20,113 bases of DNA from Desulfofustis sp. (GTDB lineage Bacteria; Desulfobacterota; Desulfobulbia; Desulfobulbales; Desulfocapsaceae). Positions 14,496 to 20,113 of the stretch are shown here, in pieces. Position 1 is the first letter of the stretch. Each line of letters starts with the position of its first letter. Location: positions 1 to 20,113 of the forward strand of contig JARFQM010000199.1 of the NCBI GenBank assembly GCA_029287755.1. The letters are read 5' to 3'. The notes under the pieces are model-generated. The model did no database searches. It was not told where the DNA came from and worked only from the letters and a program-made list of their open reading frames with translations. The position numbers were made by a program, and so were the translations under genes.

Positions 14496-17063
14496 ATGCA
14501 ACTCACCAAGCGACCACTTTTCTACTGGATCAAAAAACGGTACCGGGCACTACAGGTGGTCCTTCTGCTGGTGATAGTTGTGGGCCTTTTCTTCCGCGTC
14601 TACCCGCTGGAAATGCAGCGCAAGATTATCAATATCGCCATCAACCTGAAAATGGTAGACAAACTCTACCTCTACTGCGCCTTGTACATGGGTGCCGTGG
14701 TGACGGCCGGCATCATGAAATATTTGGCCAACGTGCTGGAGTCGGTGATCAGTCAGAAGATCCTGATCGGCATGCGGCGGGAACTCTACCAGCATATGCT
14801 GAAGCTGCCCCTGCCGTTCTTCCACCGCACTCAGACCGGGACCATCACCTCGGCAATGACGGCCGAACTCAACGCCATCGCCGCCTTTCTCGGTGGCGCT
14901 CTGGCCGTTCCCATAACCTCGGTGCTTACCTTTGCCGTATTCCTTGGTTTCATGATCTATCTCAACCCGCTGCTGGGACTGCTCAGCATGATAATCTATC
15001 CATTCGAACTCACCGTTATCCCGCTCCTCCAGCGCGTGCATAACCGCTACAATCAAAAGCGCGTCATGGTGGTCAGACGTATGGCCAGCGTGGTCAATGA
15101 AGCGGCCGAAGGGATCCATGAAGTGCAGGGCAACGGTTCGTTTCTGCTCGAACAGTTGAAGCTCGATCGCTTGATTTACCGGCTCTATACCCTTGCTGTC
15201 AGACTGGATATTCTCAAGTTCGGCATCAAATTCAGCAACAATCTTTTCCAGTCCTTCGGACCATTTATACTCTTTCTGGTGGGCGGTTATCTGGCCATCA
15301 ACGGGGAGTTCACCATCGGTGCGCTGGTGGCGTTTCTGTCCGCCTATGAAAAAGTATACGACCCCTGGAAGGAGGTGATTATCTATTACCAGTCGTACCA
15401 GGATGCCCAGGTCCGCTACAGGCAGATCATGGAACTGTTCGATTACCAGCCCCAATTCCTGCTCGAGGCCCCGGCAGACGACAGCCCGCCCATGAAGGGA
15501 GCAATCGAGGCTCAAGCAATCGGCTATCAAGTCAATGACAGCATACAACTCCTGGACGATATCAACTTTCGCCTGGAAGCCGGGCAGCACCTTGCCCTGG
15601 TCGGTTTCTCCGGTTCCGGGAAATCGACTCTGAGCCTTATTCTCAGCCGACTCTACCAGCAGAGCAGCGGCAGCCTGAGCATCGACGGCCAGCCAATCGA
15701 AACGCTTACCCAAGCTGAGGTGATTGCCGGCATCAGCACCATGGCCCAACATCCGTTCATCTTTACCGGCACGGTGCGGGACAATTTGCTCTATGCCAGC
15801 AACGCGCTGCACCTGGCCGGCCTCAAAAACGATCTCCCCGAACAGCGGGAAATATTTGAGGTATTGACCGCAGTGGGGCTTGCCCCCGATGTGATACGCT
15901 GGGGGCTGCGGTCCACCATCCCGCCTCAAAGAGCTGAGCCGATGATCCCCAGTTTTCTGGAAATGCGGCGCATTGTCCAGCAGCATTTGAGCAAAGAGGT
16001 CGCCCAGGCGGTCGAGTTCTACGACATAAAAAGCTTCCTGAGGTACTCCCCACTGGCTGTCAACATCATGTTCGGCAATTACGGGATAGCCCATACCACG
16101 AAAAAACTTCTCACCAACCAGGAATTCAGAACTTTTCTCAAAGATCAGAGACTGGAGGATCCGCTTATTGAGTTCGGGCTGACCATCGCTGTAGCGACCG
16201 TCAGTCTGCTCGGCAGTTTCGGCGGCGATGATTTCCTCTTCAAGGGCAGCCCCATGAGACCAGATCAACTTAAGTATTACGCCGGACTCACCGAGAGAAT
16301 TAAGCCGGTAGGCTCAGCGGCCGGTCTCAAGCAAAATGAGCGCAACCGCCTGTTGCTGCTCAGCCTCAAATTCATCCCGGGCCTGCATAACATAACGACT
16401 TTGCCGAAGCGTCTGGAAACGGCCATCATGTCGGCCCGCCTGCGCTTTCTCCAAGATGTGGCGGGCATCGACATCGAGCGCTGCAGCAGCGGCTTACCGC
16501 AATCCGAGATCACCGCACTCGCGGTTCAATCGGAAGCGCTTCCTGCCAAAACCTCCTTCACCCCGTTCTGCATCAATCATTACCTCTACTCCCGCACTCT
16601 GCAGGACAATATTATCTTCGGCACCGTGATTAACCGGGACCTGATTCGGGAACATCTGAGCGCAGTGGCGGAGGAAGCACTACGGCAATACGGACTCATG
16701 GATGACATTATGGAAATCGGCCTCGATTTCCATGTCGGCAGCAAGGGGGACAACCTCTCCGGTGGCCAGAAACAGAAACTGGCCCTGGCCAGGGCCCTGC
16801 TGAAGAACAGCCCGATTCTCATTCTCGACGAGGCGACGGCCAGCCTGGACAACAGCTCCCAGTCCAGGATACAGCACTATATAAGTACAAAATTACGGGG
16901 GAATACGACGGTTATCGCGGTGGTGCACCGTCTTGACATGATTTCAGAATATGACCATATATTAGTGATGAAAGAAGGTAAGATAGTCGAATCGGGAACC
17001 TATGACGATCTTATCGAACGCCAAGGGGTCCTGTATGAACTCGTCAACAGCAGCAGAGAGTGA
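14496..17063 (+). CDS. ABC exporter (fused permease/ATPase) with large insert in the ATPase domain
   Basis: An 855-residue type IV ABC exporter half-transporter. The transmembrane domain covers about 18-310, including MRRELYQHMLKLPLPFFHRT, the typical intracellular helix segment of exporters. In the ATPase, Walker A is GFSGSGKST (370-378), the Q-loop is TMAQHPFIF (Gln418), the signature is LSGGQKQ (754-760), Walker B is LILDEA (775-780) and the H-loop is His811. Q-loop and signature are normally under about 100 residues apart; here the distance is 336. The extra segment repeats a Q-loop-like pattern: FIFTGTVRDNLLYA (421-434), FLRYSPLAVNIMFG (514-527) and YLYSRTLQDNIIFG (696-709). Catalytic residues are intact, so it should hydrolyse ATP as a dimer. 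I recall similar long exporters in alphaproteobacteria, so the form may be widespread. Substrate unknown. Its end overlaps the next gene. Confidence 0.9.
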   Translation: MQLTKRPLFYWIKKRYRALQVVLLLVIVVGLFFRVYPLEMQRKIINIAINLKMVDKLYLYCALYMGAVVTAGIMKYLANVLESVISQKILIGMRRELYQHMLKLPLPFFHRTQTGTITSAMTAELNAIAAFLGGALAVPITSVLTFAVFLGFMIYLNPLLGLLSMIIYPFELTVIPLLQRVHNRYNQKRVMVVRRMASVVNEAAEGIHEVQGNGSFLLEQLKLDRLIYRLYTLAVRLDILKFGIKFSNNLFQSFGPFILFLVGGYLAINGEFTIGALVAFLSAYEKVYDPWKEVIIYYQSYQDAQVRYRQIMELFDYQPQFLLEAPADDSPPMKGAIEAQAIGYQVNDSIQLLDDINFRLEAGQHLALVGFSGSGKSTLSLILSRLYQQSSGSLSIDGQPIETLTQAEVIAGISTMAQHPFIFTGTVRDNLLYASNALHLAGLKNDLPEQREIFEVLTAVGLAPDVIRWGLRSTIPPQRAEPMIPSFLEMRRIVQQHLSKEVAQAVEFYDIKSFLRYSPLAVNIMFGNYGIAHTTKKLLTNQEFRTFLKDQRLEDPLIEFGLTIAVATVSLLGSFGGDDFLFKGSPMRPDQLKYYAGLTERIKPVGSAAGLKQNERNRLLLLSLKFIPGLHNITTLPKRLETAIMSARLRFLQDVAGIDIERCSSGLPQSEITALAVQSEALPAKTSFTPFCINHYLYSRTLQDNIIFGTVINRDLIREHLSAVAEEALRQYGLMDDIMEIGLDFHVGSKGDNLSGGQKQKLALARALLKNSPILILDEATASLDNSSQSRIQHYISTKLRGNTTVIAVVHRLDMISEYDHILVMKEGKIVESGTYDDLIERQGVLYELVNSSRE
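17023..17028 (+). promoter_or_regulatory. Ribosome-binding site fixing the start of the cNMP-fold gene
   Basis: AAGGGG ends 6 bases before ATG 17035, inside the end of the exporter gene. It favours this ATG over the in-frame ATG at 17002, which has no comparable purine-rich sequence before it. Confidence 0.6.
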
Positions 17064-17565
17064 CAACAATAATATCTGCAGGCTTACCAGTGATTTCGAG
17101 CTTCTCAGACAATCGTCGCTGTTCTCCGGACTGCATCTCGATGTGGTAAAGCTTTTTGCCTATCTGTCAGTCCGCCGCACGTATGCTCAGGGCGACAGGC
17201 TGATCGAACAGGGCGGCCAGGCTGACCGGGCGTTTATCCTTAATGACGGTGCCGTTGAAATTAGCATCTCCCACAAAGGCACCGATGTCCTGCTCCAGAG
17301 ATTGAATAAAGGCGACTTTTTTGGCGAGTTAGCCCTGCTTGCTCAGTTCGACTGGTTCTTCTCCGCCCGGGCTGTCACCGAGGTGGAAGCCCTCGCCATT
17401 GAACGTAAAGCTTTTCAGAAAATCCTGGAAAAATACCCCGATCACAAGGATGTGTTAATCGAGCGGATCATCCAGCTGCGGGTCCATCGCCTCATCAGTC
17501 AAACCGCCTTTATGCTCGACAAATTAGTTCTCAACGACGCGGATGCTAAAGCGTCACTCATCTGA
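17035..17565 (+). CDS. Stand-alone cyclic-nucleotide-binding-fold protein (CRP-like, no DNA-binding domain)
   Basis: A 176-residue protein with one cyclic-nucleotide-binding beta-roll (about 22-135) followed by a helix (138-158). Recognisable segments are LLRQSSLFSGL, the YAQGDRLIEQGGQADRAFIL stretch (50-69), and the cassette FFGELALL (95-102). In cAMP-binding relatives an arginine follows the cassette; the matching place here seems to be Phe109 (DWFFSARAV), so binding of cAMP or cGMP is doubtful. There is no helix-turn-helix, so it is not a transcription factor by itself. It overlaps the exporter gene by 29 bases, which suggests coupled synthesis and a role in regulating or scaffolding that exporter. 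The longer form from 17002 (187 aa) is possible but has a worse ribosome-binding site. Confidence 0.82.
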   Translation: MNSSTAAESDNNNICRLTSDFELLRQSSLFSGLHLDVVKLFAYLSVRRTYAQGDRLIEQGGQADRAFILNDGAVEISISHKGTDVLLQRLNKGDFFGELALLAQFDWFFSARAVTEVEALAIERKAFQKILEKYPDHKDVLIERIIQLRVHRLISQTAFMLDKLVLNDADAKASLI

Positions 17566-17568
17566 GAT

Positions 17569-18159
17569 ATGAAATTCCTCTGCCTTTTTGTTCTCATCGC
17601 CGGAGTCCTTCTGGATGCCTCCCCCGTCAGGCCGGCAGGCGCCCCCACCGAGATCGGCGGGTTCAAACTCGGAGCCTTCATCACCGACTATGAGGGGATC
17701 GAGTATTCCAACTATCTTAAAGAGGTGGTGGTCAATGACTGGCACGGGTTTAGAAAAGGAATCATCTCTTACGGCACCTGCGCCTATCCGGGACAGATCA
17801 TCAAGATGCGGATGAAATATGAGGATTCGAGCAGGGAATTTTACCAGAAACTGCTGGAAAAATTTAAGACCAACTACGGCAAACCCGACGAGTGGAAAGG
17901 CGACTCTTTTGGCGTCCTTTATGTCTGGAAGTGGCGGCTCTACGACGACAACAACCGGCGGGTCAACCTGATCCTGCAGCACAATCTGATGAACGAAAAT
18001 GAGAACATCGGCAACGTGGTGAAACTCTCCTACCCGGAAATGGAAGAAGAGGAACGCTTCTGTTTCATAAAGTTCTGCGAAGAGAGCAAAACAGACGAAG
18101 AAAAAGAGCGCATCAAGCAGCGCATGGCCCCTGACTGGGACTATATGCTCCCTCGCTGA
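17569..18159 (+). CDS. Small exported protein of unknown function
   Basis: A 196-residue protein that I do not recognise. The N-terminus MKFLCLFVLIAGVLLDAS is a clear signal peptide, with likely cleavage near residues 23-25 after the VRPAGA segment. No lipobox cysteine sits at the right place, so it is probably a soluble periplasmic protein. The mature part begins EIGGFKLGAFITDYEGIEY and has mixed beta and charged helical sequence, with a pair of cysteines in CFIKFCEE (about 163-170) that could form a disulfide. The C-terminal third is highly charged. It lies 3 bases after the cNMP-fold gene and 13 before the next, so it belongs to the same transcript. It may be a periplasmic partner of the exporter; this is inferred from position only. 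Confidence 0.8.
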   Translation: MKFLCLFVLIAGVLLDASPVRPAGAPTEIGGFKLGAFITDYEGIEYSNYLKEVVVNDWHGFRKGIISYGTCAYPGQIIKMRMKYEDSSREFYQKLLEKFKTNYGKPDEWKGDSFGVLYVWKWRLYDDNNRRVNLILQHNLMNENENIGNVVKLSYPEMEEEERFCFIKFCEESKTDEEKERIKQRMAPDWDYMLPR

Positions 18160-18172
18160 TACCGCTCATCAC

Positions 18173-19066
18173 GTGACTCGCACAACACCCATCCGCTGGA
18201 ATCACCTGCACCTGGACATCCCGGAACAGTGGGACGTCATCGTCAAGGACAAGCGACATCTGATCCTTGAACAGGAACTCAGGCCAATTATTGAAATGCG
18301 CTGGCAGCCGCCCGCCCAAAAGAGCAGGGGCGACGCCGGTGAGAAAATCGCCAAGCAGCTCGAGCCGGGCCGAATTTTTACCAGGCGCCAGGGGCAGAAC
18401 GGCGCGCTGCCGGCAGGCTTAAACGACAAATTCAAGGTTGACACCTTTCGGCTCGATAACTCCCCCGAGGACACGGTACTGCTGCTCACCTGCAAGAGCT
18501 GCGCAACAGCCCTTCTGATAAGAATCTACCACAGGTCGATTGGTACTTTTGAGGCCTTTGCTCCGGTATTGGGATCGCTGAACTGTCACCCCGATCCCGC
18601 TGCACTGGCAGGCTGGCAGATTCAGGATTTCTACTTCTCGATTCCGGCTGGTTTCGAGCTGCAGAGCTCATCTTTTCGTTTCGGGCTGACCTCTCTTAAT
18701 TTTACCAGCAGCGCCGCCGAACTGCGCCTGTGTCGGCTGGCACCGGCCTCCCAGCACCTCCAGCAGAATTCACTGTCCGCCCTTTTTCAGTCCTTCAGTT
18801 CCGCCCCGCCCGAAAAGCAGACTGCAGCCCAACCGTCCACACTTCACTTCCGCCACGTTCCCACGCTATCTGAGTACCTGTGGGGCCGAATCCGAAGGAA
18901 GAAACCTTACCAGACTTCCTCCTTTATTCATTTTCCTCACCATGACCGTATTTTAGGGTATAGTATCAGAAGCAGAACCCCCATAGAAACATGGGTGGAG
19001 ACTATGCTGGAAGAAGGTTATGGGATTATTCCGAAAGAAGAAGCCGCCGCCGGCCCTGACGCGTGA
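18173..19066 (+). CDS. Unrecognised cytoplasmic protein upstream of a PqqD-like gene
   Basis: A 297-residue protein with no signal peptide or transmembrane helix and no motif I can name. It starts at GTG 18173, 13 bases after the previous stop; the next in-frame ATG would lose the well-formed N-terminal strand sequence RWNHLHLDIPEQWDVIV. That opening and a second similar strand run near residues 145-165 (GWQIQDFYFSIPAGFELQSS) look like two copies of one beta-rich fold ('W...f.ipxxwel'). A CKSCATALLIRIY segment (about 106-118) and HPDP (about 140-143) are also visible. Its 3' end overlaps the PqqD-like gene by 47 bases, an unusually long overlap that ties the two together. Function unknown; possibly a partner of the PqqD-like protein. 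Confidence 0.72.
   Translation: MTRTTPIRWNHLHLDIPEQWDVIVKDKRHLILEQELRPIIEMRWQPPAQKSRGDAGEKIAKQLEPGRIFTRRQGQNGALPAGLNDKFKVDTFRLDNSPEDTVLLLTCKSCATALLIRIYHRSIGTFEAFAPVLGSLNCHPDPAALAGWQIQDFYFSIPAGFELQSSSFRFGLTSLNFTSSAAELRLCRLAPASQHLQQNSLSALFQSFSSAPPEKQTAAQPSTLHFRHVPTLSEYLWGRIRRKKPYQTSSFIHFPHHDRILGYSIRSRTPIETWVETMLEEGYGIIPKEEAAAGPDA
19009..19013 (+). promoter_or_regulatory. Ribosome-binding site of the PqqD-like gene within the preceding gene
   Basis: GGAAG ends 6 bases before ATG 19020 and lies inside the coding region of the previous gene. The other nearby ATGs (18991 and 19004) are out of frame. This supports the start despite the 47-base overlap. Confidence 0.55.
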
Positions 19067-19403
19067 CCAGGCCCTGGCCTGCACCCCGGTAAGAAATAAT
19101 GTCGTCAACTGGGAAATCCTTGACTCGGGAGTGGTGCGGGTTGAGTATACGCTGGTACTGAAACCCATTCTAAAATCGATATTCGATCGCTTTGGCAGCA
19201 CCCCCGCCGAGGCGCCGACCAGAAAGCTCGAGTTGGATGCCCTCGGCAGCCAGGTCTGGCAAATGATAGACGGCAGCAGAACAACCGCCCAGCTGATCGA
19301 GGAATTTGCCCGCCTGCATCGGATATCGACTCAGGAGGCTGAGCAGTCCATCACCATGTTTCTTCGCCAACTGGGTAAAAGAGGATTGATTGCCCTGGGC
19401 TGA
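19020..19403 (+). CDS. PqqD-like small winged-helix protein
   Basis: A 127-residue protein whose second half (about 65-125) matches the PqqD pattern: LELDALGSQVWQMIDGSRTT, then an AQLIEEFA helix, then a SITMFLRQL helix and the final RGLIAL. PqqD-type domains bind peptide substrates (RiPP recognition element) and present them to a modifying enzyme such as a radical SAM protein, but PqqD-like domains also occur in other operons with unknown roles. No radical SAM gene or obvious precursor peptide is in this window. The N-terminus MGLFRKKKPPP is basic and probably flexible. It is the last gene of the + strand run and ends 9 bases before the convergent glycosylase gene, with no clear terminator between. 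Confidence 0.82.
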   Translation: MGLFRKKKPPPALTRDQALACTPVRNNVVNWEILDSGVVRVEYTLVLKPILKSIFDRFGSTPAEAPTRKLELDALGSQVWQMIDGSRTTAQLIEEFARLHRISTQEAEQSITMFLRQLGKRGLIALG

Positions 19404-19412
19404 TCAGTGCAT

Positions 19413-20113
19413 TCAGGGAGCTTCTTCGAGCTTTTTCTTCACCGCCTGCAGATCGTTCCAGGTCGGCTGTTTCATCTCCGGGTTTTTCAGCAGGTAGGTG
19501 GGGTGGAAGGTTGGCATGAGCGGAATCTGCGCTCCGTCACTGACTTGAAACTGATGAAATCTGCCGCGCAGAGCAATCAGCGGCCGACTGCTGCCCAGGA
19601 GCGCCTGCGAGGTTGTCGTACCCATGGTGACTATGACCCGCGGCGCCAGCACACCAATCTGCTGCTTCAGGTAGCCGAGGCAGGTCGCAATCTGAGCGGC
19701 ATCGGGCCGACCCGACTCGACCACGCTGCATTTAATCAGATTGGTGATAAACACTTCTGAGGACCGCAACCGTATGGCTGCGATCATCCTGGAAAGCATC
19801 AGGTCCTGCTGCTCTCCGAACAGCGCTTTGCCGGTCTCCTCCGGGTTGTGCTCGAGCCACTCGCCTACCACCAGCAGAGCGGGATGCGGCCCCCCTTTGC
19901 CGGGCGTGCTGACGCTTCTGGTTTGCCAGAGTTCACAAAGCCGGCACGTTTCAATTTCTGCTGCCAGTTCATCGATGGTAACCGTCCCCGTACCGAGCGG
20001 CGGGGCCGCCGAAGTCATATCGACTGGGGGAGAATCCACCGCTTTTATTGCCTGGCTCTGCTCCTCTGCTCCCACGGTTTCCAGAAACCGCAGCCCTGCA
20101 TCCAGTGAATCGC
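19413..20113 (-). CDS. Divergent family-4-like uracil-DNA glycosylase (5' end beyond window)
   Basis: Reads leftwards. From an internal GTG at 20075 there are 220 residues, but the frame stays open to the window edge and upstream codons read DAGLRFLETV, which looks like real protein, so the start is probably outside. Family-4 features (numbered from 20075) are an N-terminal CRLC (Cys44, Cys47), a second pair in TNLIKCSV (Cys116) and IATC (Cys132) as expected for a 4Fe-4S cluster, VIVTMGTT (148-155), and the late motif TFHPTYLLKNPEMK (189-202) with His191. The first active-site motif, usually GEAPGxxED.., is replaced by GEWLEHNPEETGKALFG (71-87). Uracil excision is therefore uncertain. It would act on DNA in the cytoplasm and is unrelated to the neighbouring transport genes. 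Confidence 0.85.
   Translation of the reverse strand, partial: DSLDAGLRFLETVGAEEQSQAIKAVDSPPVDMTSAAPPLGTGTVTIDELAAEIETCRLCELWQTRSVSTPGKGGPHPALLVVGEWLEHNPEETGKALFGEQQDLMLSRMIAAIRLRSSEVFITNLIKCSVVESGRPDAAQIATCLGYLKQQIGVLAPRVIVTMGTTTSQALLGSSRPLIALRGRFHQFQVSDGAQIPLMPTFHPTYLLKNPEMKQPTWNDLQAVKKKLEEAP

Noticed and set aside
14550..16268. A 572-codon open frame on the - strand opposite the ABC exporter
   Set aside because: The + strand protein in the same place has clear exporter and Walker A motifs. The antisense translation is rich in His, Gln, Asp and Gly without recognisable domains, as expected for a shadow frame in GC-rich DNA.
17569..17700. Exported protein as a lipoprotein
   Set aside because: There is no cysteine in a lipobox position near the end of the signal peptide; the only nearby Cys is residue 5.
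19393..19418. Possible bidirectional terminator between the PqqD-like gene and the convergent glycosylase gene
   Set aside because: Only a 5-base stem (CCCTG/CAGGG) with a 16-base loop and no T-run on either side.

Overview
This looks like chromosomal DNA from a GC-rich Gram-negative bacterium. My best guess is a deltaproteobacterium (Desulfobacterota, perhaps Desulfobulbales), judged from the style of the proteins; there is no rRNA or marker gene to confirm it. Coding density is very high. All genes but the last read on the + strand, with gaps mostly under 40 bases and several stop/start overlaps. I saw no tRNA, rRNA, CRISPR array, insertion sequence or phage gene.

Region 1 (1-4077) is the end of a glycan-biosynthesis operon. 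It holds the tail of a probable glycosyltransferase, a GT4-type glycosyltransferase, a histidine-phosphatase family enzyme, a MurG-like (COG4671-type) glycosyltransferase and a polysaccharide-deacetylase-like protein. None of the complete genes has a signal peptide, so they probably act in the cytoplasm on a nucleotide-sugar, lipid-linked or sugar-phosphate intermediate.

Region 2 (4078-4208) is the only sizeable intergenic gap apart from 14417-14495. It carries a plausible sigma70-type promoter with a perfect TTGACA box.

Region 3 (4209-19403) is a long co-directional run of membrane-transport genes, and it is the most interesting part. It contains a minimal FtsX-type permease (216 aa), a LolD/MacB-type ATPase, and a 1601-aa permease that joins an M28-peptidase-like but apparently inactive extracytoplasmic region to an FtsX/MacB permease. 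Next come two consecutive OPT-like multi-pass membrane proteins, the first resembling the DUF6785/DUF6784 family. Then follow an 855-aa ABC exporter whose nucleotide-binding domain is split by a large insert with repeated Q-loop-like segments, a stand-alone cyclic-nucleotide-binding-fold protein, a small exported protein, an unrecognised protein, and a PqqD-like protein. The order and tight packing suggest one envelope-associated transport system, with two ABC machines, two OPT-like carriers and small regulatory or chaperone-like proteins. The substrate cannot be read from the sequence; a lipid, lipoprotein, glycan or modified peptide are all possible.

Region 4 (19413-20113, - strand) converges on this run. 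It encodes a divergent family-4-like uracil-DNA glycosylase whose first active-site motif is replaced and whose 5' end lies beyond the window.
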